This document shows positions 25,151 through 37,571 of a stretch of 64,000 nt of DNA, in pieces. The translations under genes and the position numbers were made by a program. The notes beneath the pieces were generated by a model. The model did no database searches. It worked only from the letters and a program-made list of their open reading frames with translations, and was not told where the DNA came from. Every line of letters starts with the position of its first letter. Positions within the stretch are counted from its first letter, which is position 1. Source of the DNA: Hetaerina americana (Eukaryota; Arthropoda; Insecta; Odonata; Calopterygidae); contig JAKTNV010000010.1 of the NCBI GenBank assembly GCA_022747635.1, positions 41,577,027 to 41,641,026 on the forward strand, written 5' to 3'.

Positions 25151-26140
25151 GTTATTGCAAGCCAGGGAAACAAGGTCACTGGGAATATTATGGTTGAATT
25201 GTCCGCCGAGCTCAGAAGCTTATTTAATTCTAGCGTGTCAATTATGAAAATATTTCCGTCGTTTGTGAACTCTTTTGAATTAGTAAATGTTATATTAACA
25301 AATCAAATGTTAGTACGTCATATTAACCAATGTTGAACGTGGTGATGGATAGTCTCGACCGTAAAGTTAATTTTCTCAAACGGTATATAGTATATGATAT
25401 ATCAAATGATTCCCAGGTGTTTTGTATAAAGATGAGTAGGTTTATTTTTGCAAACGCTGGGGGGAATTTAATTTTCCATTTAGAAATAGTAATATATACA
25501 TATAATCGAACCCACTATAGGAATCTAAAAATATTCGTTATCATTTTCTGAGACGTTATTGCCATTGCCGCTACTTCATTTGGATAAAACTGGGTTATTA
25601 ATTTTTCAACGATTTACTGAAATACATATTCCTGCCTATTGACCCGAACGTTTAACCAAAAGGGCACAGATATAAAAATTTATTCATTTCGTTCAACACA
25701 TATTTAGCTCGTGACTGCGACAGAAAGGGGCAATTTTTAACCCTCACTAAGACTAAAGAAAAAAGAAGCGTCAGCCGCATCAATGGATTTAAGTATGAGC
25801 TCAATATATTGGTTTCCGAACACACAACAGAATCGTTGTCCGTCTTATTTCTACTACTTCAGTATGAGCCCTTCTTCATGGCATTCACCACATAACTGGT
25901 GCATGTTTCAACGATTATTTAAAAAATTCCTGTTGACGCTATTATTGTTCTTCATTTATTCTGTTGCTTTCGATGTCTTTATTCATTGTTTTTGTTGATT
26001 ATGTTGAAATATTTGTTATTATAAGGAAATGCTTTCTTGAAAACGGAATGGATTTCCCCATAGGCGTTTGAAAAATAAGCAGAAATTCTAATGAAATTAA
26101 ATCGGCGCCATTAAAAATTCCATGAATATTTCACTTTTTT
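25151..26140. other. AT-rich DNA, nothing recognised
   Basis: No gene or repeat is identified. Confidence 0.5.
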
Positions 26141-26569
26141 ATCCCCGTTTTCCGTGCCGCCTCTCCCTTTCCTCTGCCTTTTTCGTTTCCTCCTCCGCTC
26201 CCTTCATCTTCCCACCATTTCTTTCTCATCTCTCATTCACACGCACTCCGCTACGAGCTCTCCTCATCTCTTTTAGTGAAATAAAATAAAGATAACCGTG
26301 GAATAGCCTGCTAAAGATTTTTTTTTCTCTTTTCCGCTCTCTCGCTCAGCAGGAAGGAAGAGCAGAGAGAGAAAAAAAATGAAAAATAGAATAAAGAAGA
26401 GGTTCACTTTCTTTTTCTTGCTTTACGTTATTTTATTTTTCGTTTTTATGCCTCTCGATTTTTTCCCACTCGCTCCTCTGGAAGGAAGGAAACTTTTCTC
26501 CGAGTGAGAGAGAGCGGTGGAGATGAAATTACCGTCTCTTCGCCTCGCGTTTAGATTGCCCCGAAAGGT

Positions 26570-26880
26570 TATGCGAGTTGGATGGGGGGTGTAGATGGGA
26601 GAGGTAGAGGAGTGGGAATAGTGGGATAGGATGTGAGGGAGGTTGAATTAAAGGAAGAAGGGGAAGGAAAACTGATGGGAGGGTGGGAGGCTGAAAAGGG
26701 GGTGAAAGGAGGATGGTAATATCGTAGGGGAAGGGGTGGAAGAAGGATGAATTTAGAAGGGATGAGGTAGTCGGGGGAATGGGGTGAGGAGGAGTAGGAA
26801 AGGAGTTGGAGTTTGGACTGAAGAAGAACACGGGAGGGTGGGGGGAGACGGGAAGGAAGAGAAGGAAATCAGTATCGCCT
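26570..26880 (+). other. G-rich purine tract with G-quadruplex motifs
   Basis: About 300 bases of almost pure purine on the plus strand. 26832-26852 reads GGG-A-GGG-T-GGGGGG-AGAC-GGG, which meets the usual four-run, short-loop G-quadruplex pattern; 26677-26702 is a second candidate with one long loop. The mirrored polypurine sequence could also form triplex DNA. Confidence 0.7.
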
Positions 26881-27726
26881 CCTACACCGTGGGGAGACCC
26901 CGTAAGTCGCTGTCTCGGTGTTACTTAGCGAGGCGACGATAATGGCGCGGTCCGCTGACCCGATCGGAAGGAAATGAGAGCCATTAAGGAAGAGGATATA
27001 GGGAGTGAGAGGGGAAAGGGAAAATGGGGGAGAAGTGTTAACGATATCAATCGCGGACTGCATACGTTTTATTCGGTGAGTGAATGACGAATTGAGGAAG
27101 TAGCTGAAAAGAGTGAACCCGACGAGTGACTATGGAACTGGAAAGAAAAAAAAACTCGGGAGTGCTCGGGGGCCTTAATCAAAGGAAAATTAACGACCTT
27201 CTCTCCCCCCAGTCTAAGCGTTCTCTGCAAAACTGCCGCTCGAGTTAATGCGAAATAAATTGGGATTGCCAAAAGATAGCCGACTCATCCGAAAATCGTT
27301 TGTTAAAGACTATTTAGAGACTACTACGTCAAGTAGGCACTTGCCTTTAAACTTGGCCATTAAAATAAATATTTCCATTTAATGAGTCTCGAAAATCTAT
27401 ATTCTCTCGTTATCTCTTCTCAAAAACTCGGAAACATTTAATTATTCTTGTTACTGTGTTTATATTAATTATAGGTTTAAGGAACCATTTTTAACTCGAG
27501 TCCACTATTGGAGAATTTCTGTTTTCCATTTGAAAATTTTTTGCCGTAATAGGGACCATAATGTTTTTCAAATACATCATAATCAAATACAAATTTATTT
27601 ACCTGCGGCTATATGGCATTTAGATGCTTAATGAAAAGCAAATTATTGTATGAAAGTTACCAAATAATGCACTCGGGGAGAAAGGTAATTAAATTATTTT
27701 TCATACTAAATTAAAAATGGCTTATA
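26881..27726. other. No gene recognised
   Basis: GC-moderate to about 27300, then AT-rich; nothing identifiable. Confidence 0.5.
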
Positions 27727-27828
27727 CGAGGGTAGTCTGAAAAGTTTCCGACCTTACAAAGATACAAGACATTTTTTCTGATATTTCCTGAATTTTTGTG
27801 AGGCCGAAAACTTTTCAGACTACCCTAG
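27727..27828. mobile_element. mariner-type MITE
   Basis: A 102-bp element flanked by TA (27725-27726 and 27829-27830). Its ends, GAGGGTAGTCTGAAAAGTTT at left and the complementary AAACTTTTCAGACTACCCT at right, form inverted repeats of about 33 bp with few mismatches; fewer than 40 bp lie between them. The end sequence differs from that of the two full mariner copies here, so it belongs to another mariner family. It has no coding capacity. Confidence 0.85.
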
Positions 27829-27830
27829 TA

Positions 27831-30640
27831 AATATTTTCTTGGGAGATTCAAACTATTTGCTGCTTAAAAATATTAGCTGAAGCAGTACTTAAAGTCAAT
27901 CTTTAGTTTCGAAACTAACAAATTGGTTTACTAAGTGATAAGTTTACTAATAAACAAGTGATTGCCATTACTTCAATTGCCTAATGAAGAGTAATATTAC
28001 TGAAAGCTGAGTAGTTTCATTTTAGAATAGGAATCTAAGGTGCAAGGACCGGCATATAGAAGATAAGAATAATTAAGGTCTAAGATAGGAATAATTATAT
28101 GCACGCATCAGCTGAATCAGGGTATTTTTACTCATTGTAATATGTCATAACTGCTGAGAATGTTATAATAATGTTTATTTCAGGATAAAAAAACCATAAA
28201 CAGAGTAATCAACCCGAATGTCGGTTTAGTTTTTAGTTTATTTCAGTATATTTCCGACTTGTAAATTCTACATCTACTGAATACCCCGCAAGCCGCCGCA
28301 AGGGCGTGTGGCGGGGTATTTCTAGGACACCACCCGTAATTTAGAAAAGAAAAAAAAACGCATGCAAAAACCAAAAATTCATTCACCCACAAAAAAAATG
28401 GCATACATAATAGTTATTATTCACGAGCTATACAGTGTGATTATTTTCAGGATCGATAAATTGAGTAATACATTTTCATCTTCGTAAGAGCTCAGTTCAC
28501 TTGATTTTAACAAACCTCGATCAGGAGAAAATATTTGGAAACGCCATATTGAAATATAATATATCCTAAAATCCCATGCATTTGTACACGGGTAAAAAAT
28601 CATGCTACATGTTATTAAAACTAAAAGCCGCCATAAAATTAATTTTACTTTCTAAGAGTTTTAAAATAATTGACATCCCCTCGATTAAAGTAGCCACTTT
28701 CTCTGTGGATCTCATATATGGTTTATAGATAGGTATAGAGAAGAAGTTGTTGCAAAATATGAAGTATCTGGATGAAAAGAGAGTAAAGGGATGTGAGGGA
28801 AAATATGACAAGGGTGAAAAGATATGCCACTGTAAAAAAGTACGGTGGCGGTGCGGGAGGAAAGCTGATGTATGCAGCGGGTGAGCCTTTAGTAAGGGTC
28901 GTGATGAAGCACGCGGAACGGCTTAAAGCGATATTCGAGGGAGCCTGTTCAAGTGGTGTGCAGAGGCTGTAGCGAGAGTGGCTGCGTGGAGTGTGAGACG
29001 ACGGGAAAAATAAGAGGATCATCCTTCTAACTGAGGAAACTCCTGCCAATTCCGTAAATCCGTTGGTAACCCATTTGTAAAATGTTTTATTCATCATTTT
29101 TTTCCGTACAATTTGTTTTGCATGGATAGAAGAACTGATAAATACTGATAAGAGAGCTTCTATCAATATCAGCTGAACAAATTTTATCATTATTTTTCAA
29201 TCGGAAGTTAGTTTTTTATCACTTCAGTAACACCTCTCTTGTTTTAAATTATTCTCTAAAACCTTATATATCGCCCTTTATTATTTTTTATGTTGCCCAT
29301 ATTCCCTAAGTATCCACTGGTAATTTTATCACTTGTATTGCATTACCCTGTTCATGAATCACCATTGTTCCCCTATTTTGTATCACGCTATAGATATCCT
29401 TTACTTCTTCCGTCTTTTATATACCTCCTCAGAGTTTTCCGTAATTTATTGCATCGAAACATAGATTTCATTATTATTTTTTAGTTCTTGTATTTGTTTG
29501 ACATTTGCCTACATATCTTTAATCATAAAATATCACTCTAGAATGAGACTATCCAATGTGGTTCTTCCTCTTTGGCGACCGATCTTACTCAACCGAGTGC
29601 ATGCGTATGCATTGTATATTGTTAATTCCTTATGAATTAATTATTAACGAATAACAATGCATTGATTATAACTTATCTTAGCTCTAATCCTTGAAAAATA
29701 ATCGGGAAATACCAGGTATCACAGTACATTTTTTACCAGAAGCGGAGGGCAAACTGTTCATGTATTGACACCTAAGCGGTTGTTACTAGCTCAACTCTAC
29801 AGTCACATCAATTAAATTTCTTTCAAATATAAAATATGCATAATGGTAAAAATACGAATTTATATTACGTTTTTGCAGAAAAAGTTATGCAAATTATGAA
29901 TGATCATTCAACCCACGAGTGCATTTTTCATTTTTCACAATTCAACCTTATTTTTTTAGACTTTCTCTCAGTCCAGATTTCATTATTTCGACCATCATTG
30001 CAAAAACAGGGATATCCACAGTAAAAACCTCTATTGAAAATTACAAAAGTATTCAACCCTTGTGAATCTGAATTTTATTTTTCACACTGACTCCTACTGT
30101 TATTGCATTAAAAACCATCATTTGCTCATCAATGTTGGTACATTAAGTTCGCGTTCAAATATTTAAATACAAGCTTTCTTAATAAGTTCTATTATTAATC
30201 TGAAGCTTAAGCAGGTTTGACAATGTTATCAAATATTATCATCGCCAACGGAGAGAAAGATAATTCTGTGGCAGTTAGTTCAATGTGGTCAAAGTAACTT
30301 TTCCGTTACAATTAAAAATTAAGTTTTCTTTAGTGTTCCATTCTAGAAAGGGAAACCATTATTCTTCCTACCGAACGAAACAGTTCTTCAAACTAATTTT
30401 GTCAATGATATTGCGCAATGTTTCTTTTTCGTTTCATTTCAGCCTCAAGCATCGCTACATTATTTTAAGTAAATATTGCTAATTTTTTTTATATTTGTGA
30501 TGGCTTCATTTACGGAACGATTTCCAGAGATATAGCCATTAAAGAACGCTTGGAAACGCAGGGGTATTTCGTTGCGCGAAGGTTCTTCTTAGTAAAAGCA
30601 CTGTCGCCATCTCTTGTCAATCAATGGCTATTAAAATATA
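27831..30640. other. AT-rich DNA with a GC stem-loop
   Basis: Apart from the stem-loop at 28280-28320, nothing is recognised. 28800-29000 is GC-richer without an identifiable product. 28205-28235 faintly resembles the tail of the SINE at 35650 (TCGGTTTAGT). Confidence 0.5.
28280..28320. repeat. GC-rich stem-loop
   Basis: AATACCCCGC at 28280-28289 pairs perfectly with GCGGGGTATT at 28311-28320 around a 21-base loop in otherwise AT-rich DNA. Confidence 0.8.
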
Positions 30641-30656
30641 ATTGCGCTCTTGCGGT

Positions 30657-30823
30657 TTACGGCGTCCACCACAAACTGACTGTGGCTGGCGGTTGTTGAG
30701 ACGACTGCGCCTCGTGAGGCGAATCATAAATTAAGCTCTTGCAGTGGTCGCGCGGTAAGCGGGCTGCGTCCAATTTCGGCACCGGCTGCATCTCGGGTTT
30801 TCCCGTATAAGATTTCGGCCTGC
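30657..30823 (-). CDS. Candidate terminal coding exon, unknown protein
   Basis: On the minus strand, a very good splice acceptor (TTTCTCTCTCATTTGCAG, AG at 30825-30824) precedes 167 coding bases that end with TAA at 30657-30659. The first two bases complete a split codon; the peptide runs RPKSYTGKPEMQPVPKLD, continues through a His-Cys-Lys, and ends SLWWTP. It has balanced composition, unlike the pyrimidine-driven frame upstream, and G/C-rich third positions. The minus strand upstream is one long pyrimidine tract (31320 to 30840), fitting an intron end. I do not recognise the protein. Possible alternatives are an internal exon using the GTAAAC at the stop, or chance. No partner exon was identified. 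Confidence 0.35.
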
Positions 30824-31380
30824 CTGCAAATGAGAGAGAAACCTGAGGGACGAGGGAGTGCCTATATGGTGAATGTAGTGGTAAGGTGGGTGAGACCTGC
30901 CTCGGGTTCAAACCCGAAGTACCCCTTGAGGGAAGGGAAGCGGGTGGGTTCAAAGCGGAGCAATGCATGCGTGTGGGAGGCAGGAGTGTAAGGTAGTATA
31001 GGGAATGGTGAGGGGGGAGGTGGGTAATGATGGAAAATGGGAAGTTTTTGGAGTCGCGGGAGGGAAAGGGGAAGGAACAATTGTGGTGAGAAGGATATCC
31101 GGATGAAGGAGAGAAAACAGAGAGGGAGAGAGAGAGAGAGTGAGAGGAGGGAAAGGGTTCTGTGCAAAGACATTCGGAGCGGAGCGCATAAAATAATGGC
31201 TTAACATGGTTATGCCTAAGGGGCTGAAAACCAGGACGAAGGGCCAAGGGAAGGAGAGGGGAGGGAATAAAAGGGGAGCGAGAGGAGGGGAAAAGGATGT
31301 AAACGGAGGAAAGCAAGGAGAAGTGGAGAATAAACCTTTTCCAAGCATAACTTCTTGCTGAGCCCTTTATCCAGATCACC
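30824..31380 (-). other. Pyrimidine-rich tract; possible tRNA-like relic
   Basis: The minus strand is strongly pyrimidine-rich, which keeps one frame open to 31379; I treat that frame as non-coding. At about 30880-30925 the plus strand has a B-box-like CGGGTTCAAACCCG after GTAGTGGTAAGG, reminiscent of a tRNA or SINE head but too partial to name. Confidence 0.4.
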
Positions 31381-34300
31381 GTATTTCATCCTATGAAAAT
31401 TATCTCAACCGAGAAATTAGTCAATTTTTCATTATCCATTGGATATGCGACACCATGGATCTGGTTTTCCGGGGTAACTAGAAATGCTGTAAACTTACCG
31501 ACGAGCGTTCAATAAAAGTTTCCTTCTTTTACGCGCTATTAAAATTTCGTGGAAGTCTCCGATGAATTAATGAAGTTTAACCTCCCCATGCGAGGTTAAA
31601 TAAAATGGCGATATTTCCTACATGGATATCAAAATTTTCCTATCCCTAGATTTGGATTCATGTACCGTGGCGATAACTTTGCGGGGAAATGTTTTCTAAC
31701 GCATTTGTTCCTATTTCGCCATATTGTGGTGTTATGAAGCCATCAGGCCAGAAAAATAGATGTGTGAACATTTTATGTGTCATAGAGCATGGCTCGAGAT
31801 TAACCCTGCCGTACTTATAAAAGCCAGGCATTATGATAATTACCTTGGTTGTTTTGTCAAAAATAATATGCATTATTTTCAAACGACTTCCTTAAAAAGA
31901 ATAAAATGATTTGCATCAATTTCGCATGCTATTAGACTTTTTTAGAGCTTCCACATCTCTAAATATGAACAGTGAACAAAAGTGTATTTTAATGTTTTAT
32001 GACTCCTGTAGCATTATGGCAAAATATCATGTTATTTATAGGCCAGAAAACACGTTTTAAACTATCTATACTAATAAGATAACTAGATTATTGTAAGGTA
32101 ATTTGGTAAATTCTCGATTGCTTAACAGTATACTGGACAGAAAATTCATTTTTAAGATAATAACTGTTTTCATTTTCGAATTGTTTCGAATTTTTTACTT
32201 ATTATAATAATCTCATTACATTTTATGTGAAAAACATAAATTTATCGCCATCCCCCAAAAAATTAGAGAAAAAGAGTTTTTAAAATATGTTCAAAAATAG
32301 GACCCAATCTTGTCCTTTATGCTCTTCACTTTTGATGCTAAAGATCGCGTACTGAAATTTGTAAATTTGGAATAATGTCTTGGAATAGTTATAAATAATT
32401 CTACTTTTAGTTCAAATGATTGATTATTTATATAGAAGTATTTAAATATAATTTACAGGTACATGCATGTACAAATATAATTTACATGTATTTAAGGTGA
32501 TACAACACACCACCAGTGTACCAGTGCATAATGAGACCCAGCCAATGAATCCAGTTCCAGAAATATTAAGAAATGGGGGCGATGAAATAATTATCAAAAA
32601 AAATTATAAATCAAAATAACTGAATTCCTCAAGTTTTTAAGAGAAATTTTCGACAACAGGACAACAAATATTTCAGTTTGCATTCAATACTTTTTATGAA
32701 CCCATCGCACTTCCTGTATTACCAATCCGTACACTAAATAATATATCCTTCCTATTCACTTACCTGAGTCAATTTGATTACGGGCACACATTGGTCAAAA
32801 GTGCATGCGTATAACTTCTGTATGAATATGTAGGATCTCCAAACTGAATTATTCTGTAATTAATTGGTATTTGAATTATTATTAATTATGCTTCGTCAAG
32901 TGTACACTCAAACACTTAATAATAGAATAAATATAATACCCGAATGACAAAGGAACAAGTTCAAAAGCGGAATTTTAGACTGAAGACGTAAGTTAACGTG
33001 TGATTATAGGAGTTCGTTGATTTGCTGAATCGCTGTATCAGTTAAATAAATAGGCTAAAAAGTAAATCTCATATGTGTAATTTAGCTAACCCCACAGAAA
33101 TGTGATAAGTTGGTCTCATAAATATTATTATTTAGGAATATACTACTCGTACATAAATTTCTTCACAATAAAAAATGTAATTTAACACGATGTAAACACA
33201 AGCGCATATTTTCACGGGCGGAAAAATATTCCAACAATGAATATCAAAATCTGCTATAATATTAGTTTAATTCTGCTATAATATTAATTGAAAATGAACA
33301 TTATACAAAATTTCATTACACTTTGTTTCATTAATTAATTATAACGCAAAATAAAGAAAATTAAAAAAAAAAGGTTTCACAGGCCCTCCAAACTGGAAAG
33401 TTCAATCGAAATCAGGCAATAGGTTTGACTACTCAGCCAAGGGTACTGTCGCGTCAACTGTTCCGATTCTGTAATTGGGTTCACACACGCATGAACCAAT
33501 ATAGCCTGCTGTAATAGCATGTCAAAGTAGGTCAAGAGTTGACGGGAAGGGCACTCAAAAAGAATTCCCATTAGATAGATTAAAAAAATCCGGGAAAGAT
33601 GTAAACGAGTGCACATGACCAAATAATTCACATGTAAAAGTATGAATTTGTATACTCAAAGTTATCATATATTTAGTCTTTTCATACAGAAACCTCTACA
33701 TATTTTACGTGGTTAATGTAGTCACAATACTGATTATAAGTGTCGTCAGATCTTAACTTTACCTACAATGAGGAATTCTACGATTCTGCAAGAATTTCCC
33801 ATTTGTCAAAATAATGAATCCACTTACCCAATAACCAAGTTATATGTAAGTACTACAATCACATTGTCATAAAATGTCATTTCACTCTCTCAAATAATAT
33901 GTAATATGAAACTATTAACCAAGTAATATTTTAGGTCACCACTTCCGTATAAGATAAAAAAAATGGATTGACTCCTCATTGTTTCACAAAAACAAATTCT
34001 TTAGCTAGCAAAAGAGGTTTTTACGTAAACTCTGTAGTAACTTCTTGTTTCAGAAATAATGATGAATAATAATATGAAATTATCCAAGAAAAATCTCTTT
34101 TATTTTCTTGTTTTATTTGATAAATTCAACGGTAGCATCATATCCAGAACAAAAAAGTATTAGATAAGACATTAAAATATGTCGGCAAAGTTATGTTGCA
34201 GTACACAAAACCCAAAAAAAGATGTATTGCTCGTCATTTTTTATGCAATATATTACAGTTCAAGGCATGTTTCTATTAAAATAGTAATGATTTAATGTAT

Positions 34301-35642
34301 GTTGTAAATTAACAATAATAACTATTAAATTTAAATTCATAGAAAAATGATGAAATTAAAATAGAGATGTATTTTGTTTGAAATATAGTGCTTTGGTGCA
34401 CAATAAATTTTCATAAAAACAAAATTTTGGCGGCTCATAAAGTTATTACTGATCTCAGTTAAAACTTTTCTTTCAATATTTCTACAAGAGTATACTCTGA
34501 TTATATACATTAATGAATAAATCAGTTAATAATTTTTGGGTGAAGTATAGTATATATGATCACCTTAAGTATAGTTATTGCTTTAGCAAAAGAAAACCTA
34601 AATATTGCTCTACCATTTTCCTCCAATCTTACGCCAAAGGAATGTGATTACCTATAAATATCGTCTATGGTTTTCCAAGGAAAATAGTTCATTGTTTGTT
34701 GGAAAGACTTGAAGCCTATTGACTACGACACAAGAGCTAACTCCTTTCGTTCGAGGAGGGAGGGAGTTTGATATTTTCATATGACGAAAATCTCTCAGAA
34801 CTGATAGGTACGTAAATTTATCCTCTGTGAAACGGTGCGGAAAATACTTATCTGTATTCATCCTTTTCAATTCATTGTAGTGGCTATTACACCAAATCTG
34901 GCGGAACAAAAGTATACTAAATTGAGCGGTTAAGATAATGGGAATTATGGCACCGGAGGAGTATGGCTATATTGAATTAAGAAAAGAAGAATTAAGAAGA
35001 AATATCAAGTTCGAAATTGACAACCGACTCTTAAATAGATATAACGTTTATACTTCCTTTCATTCAATATTTCGCTCTCTTTCTCTCAAGGGTCCTGATT
35101 CCTCTTTCATCCGCCTACTTTATTAAATCTGGGGCCAGTTGGCTCGTGCAATGAATTTTAAGTTGAGCCCTTTGCTCATTCCCTCACTCTTCCCCATTCG
35201 TTTTTCTTTCCTCTAAGTATTTATCTCCTTCCCTTTCTTTAGAGATTTCAGCTCTTTCCCCCAATGCAAAGTTTTTGAAGCAGTTTCACTCGCGAACTTT
35301 CCACAAAATTCGACGATCCAGGGAAGGAAAACTCAGGAAAAAAATATGTAACCTCGGCTTCAGACATTCATTTGCAGGGGAATTGTAAGAATAAGTTCGG
35401 GATGATATATGTTTCAATTAATGTACCCCCATAACCAAATGATGTGCCAAGGGAAAACGTTTTTTTAACCAAATTATAGATTCGAAATTATTTGAAATCA
35501 GACATCAAAATTGGCTTAACTAACTTCCTAATAAATTTAGTGTTGGTGTTCAACATAAGGTTAAAAAAATATTAATTTTGATCTTTCCACACTAATCAAC
35601 AATTACGAACGTAAACATAATGTATACTTTAACACAATAATC
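31381..35642. other. AT-rich DNA, nothing recognised
   Basis: More than 4 kb without an identifiable gene or transposon. A 14-bp palindrome, GTACATGCATGTAC, lies at about 32459-32472 between two direct copies of AATATAATTTACA. Confidence 0.5.
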
Positions 35643-35897
35643 AAGCCCAAGGTCGGTTTAGTCGGTGATGGGAGAGTTCACCCTGTACTAAGCCCGACGA
35701 AGTGTGAAATTCACACATCAGGGAAGGGGGGCCAGTTCCTTTCCATGTGCCTCTTATGGTTTCCAAGGAAGATCTGTTACCCGAAAAATCACAAAGCTTG
35801 GGCGGAGCTGAGGGTACCCAGGGAGGCTTGCCCGGAAATCAAATCCGTGCCCTCCGACCAGTAGTAGTCCAACACTCTACCCCTGGACTACCACTAT
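35643..35897 (-). repeat. tRNA-derived SINE, copy 1
   Basis: On the minus strand the element starts (right end) with GGTAGTCCAGGGGTAGAGTG, a clear tRNA-type A box, followed after about 35 bases by a B-box-like ATTTGATTTCC inside a CGGA / TCCG stem (35826-35893). The body to about 35643 contains the boxes GAAGATCT, CCCGAAAAATCAC (as read on plus) and GTGTGAAATTTACACATCAGGG-like sequence that recur at 55838-55977. A (TA)n tract lies immediately upstream of the head, at 35932. Confidence 0.75.
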
Positions 35898-35929
35898 AAA
35901 AATAAAAAATATACTATGTAAATATATGC

Positions 35930-35931
<2 letters not shown>

Positions 35932-35983
<52 letters not shown>
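35932..35983. repeat. (TA)n microsatellite
   Basis: About 25 TA units, 35 bases from the SINE head. Confidence 0.95.
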
Positions 35984-35986
<3 letters not shown>

Positions 35987-36960
35987 CCAACTTCAGTAAA
36001 AGATGATTAGCGAAATATTAAGTTTCAATTAAGATGATAGATTTGCCGTTTACACGTGCCAAAAACATTCTTTTCAGTGTTGCCACAACTGCCTTGTTAT
36101 TATAATATTTAGCAGGGTTTCATTGAACGGTTTGTTCCTAAGAAGGTTTTTCCTAAATATGCATCAATTCAAGACGTTAAAAAATGTATGTATTTAATTT
36201 ACCTCATTTCAGTGGTTAATACATTTTACTCGCGAAAAAATACAAAATCATTTGCGAAATAATTGTATTGAAATAGGAATGATATGTTGAATACTCCTCA
36301 CAAGGGCATTCCTATCACCATTATTTGCAGTTTTAAACACTAATCCGCTATAAACTACAGCCCCAAACTATGCGTTGTATGCTGAGCTCTTTGATTAAGC
36401 AGACGTTTCTTTGACAGGGATATGACTGGGTTGATTCTGTCAACTCTATCGTAAAGAGTCAACCAAAGTTAAAATTGTCTTTCATTTCTCCTTTCACTTC
36501 CGTGACATGAGGTTCCCACATTCTTTACTATGGCCAACTTATCTCTCAATCTACTCAGCAAATCATTTCAATAATCATGCTTTACTCAGATGGATAAAAA
36601 ATACAAGAATTAATATGGGGCACTGAAATTTGCTCATCGATATGGATACGTAACACCGATTTAATGTCCCAGAATTAACTTAAATACTAACAGGTATTCC
36701 AAAGAGCCGTTTATAATTGGGATTTCAGCCAAACATTGTTTATATTCTGCTCGAATTAAATAAATAAATGACAAATATTTATTTTATATTAGCATTGTCT
36801 AATCACGCGTCTCACTACCTCTACAAAATTTACCATTCTTCATTGAAGGTCACTTATTGTCTTCCTCTTAAGTTCCTACCAACGTTTCTTATTGTTAAAT
36901 TTCATCTTAAACCAAATTAAAAGATAAGATAAAATGCCGGGCACAGAGGACAAATAAAAA
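35984..36960. other. AT-rich DNA, nothing recognised
   Basis: No gene or repeat is identified. Confidence 0.5.
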
Positions 36961-36961
36961 A

Positions 36962-37321
36962 AAATTTTCATTTCTAAATAGAACAATTGTTGAGTGGAAC
37001 ACCTTACCTGCAAAAATATTCGAGCCCTTTCCTAACAGAGTGTATACTTTTAAGAATAGATGTAAGGTATATATGTAAAAATTTGATTTATGTGTGGTGT
37101 ATGGTATTATATGTTATAGCTTAATTTTTTTTTTAATGTATCTTTTTTTTTCTTGCTGGTTAATGGTTGTAAATGGGATGAGGATTCACTTGTTTTGTTA
37201 AAGAGATCTGTGTTTGTCTGGTTTTATGTATTATATTTTGCAATTGTTTGGGACTTGTGTGCCACCTGACAGTGTCTATTAGCACATGTGTATTTATAAT
37301 AATAATAATAATAATAAATAA
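36962..37321 (+). mobile_element. 5'-truncated LINE, polyprotein C-terminus and 3' UTR
   Basis: An open segment ending with TAA at 37076-37078 encodes FSFLNRTIVEWNTLP, then a Phe- and Arg-containing tail ending FKNRCKVYM. The pattern FFPRTIxxWNxLP ... FKxRL is the conserved extreme C-terminus of Jockey/CR1/L2-type LINE polyproteins. It is followed by about 220 bp of T- and G-rich 3' UTR and a (TAA)n tail (37295-37321), a usual LINE 3' end. No RT sequence remains upstream, as expected of 5' truncation during reverse transcription. This LINE type differs from the one at 1, 18 and 56 kb. The (TAA)n tail suggests the I or Jockey side, but this is not certain. Confidence 0.75.
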
Positions 37322-37477
37322 AAAAGTATCATAACCCCAGAAGCTCGAAAATATTGACCCTAAACATAAATTAACATTTAATTGATTCTAAAAATATAAA
37401 AAGTACGACTACTTTAAAGCATGTGCATTCGAGTGCTATATTTATAATTATCGATCATTTGCATTCAACAGATTCAG

Positions 37478-37571
37478 GCGATATGCAGTGGAAGTTCGTC
37501 ACTACGGGAACAATTTTGAGAAAATTTGCACTTTTTCACAGATTCCAAATCTGTGGAAAAGGGCAAATTTT
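37478..37571 (+). repeat. Penelope-like repeat end, palindromic variant
   Basis: GTGGAAGTTCGTCACTACG and AAAATTTGCACTTTTTCACAG match the repeat inserted at 344-554 (read on minus). Here the sequence then folds back: 37521-37544 and 37547-37571 are inverted copies (24-bp arms, two mismatches, two-base spacer). The hammerhead-like core is absent. Confidence 0.6.

Noticed and set aside
30875..30930. tRNA or SINE at CGGGTTCAAACCCG
   Set aside because: Only a B-box-like palindrome and a vague A box; no cloverleaf and no repeat partner found in the window.
30824..31379. Upstream part of a 240-codon minus-strand frame
   Set aside because: Pyrimidine-rich strand almost free of stop codons; Ser/Pro/Leu/His-dominated peptide without domain. 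Only the last 55 codons after the acceptor look protein-like.
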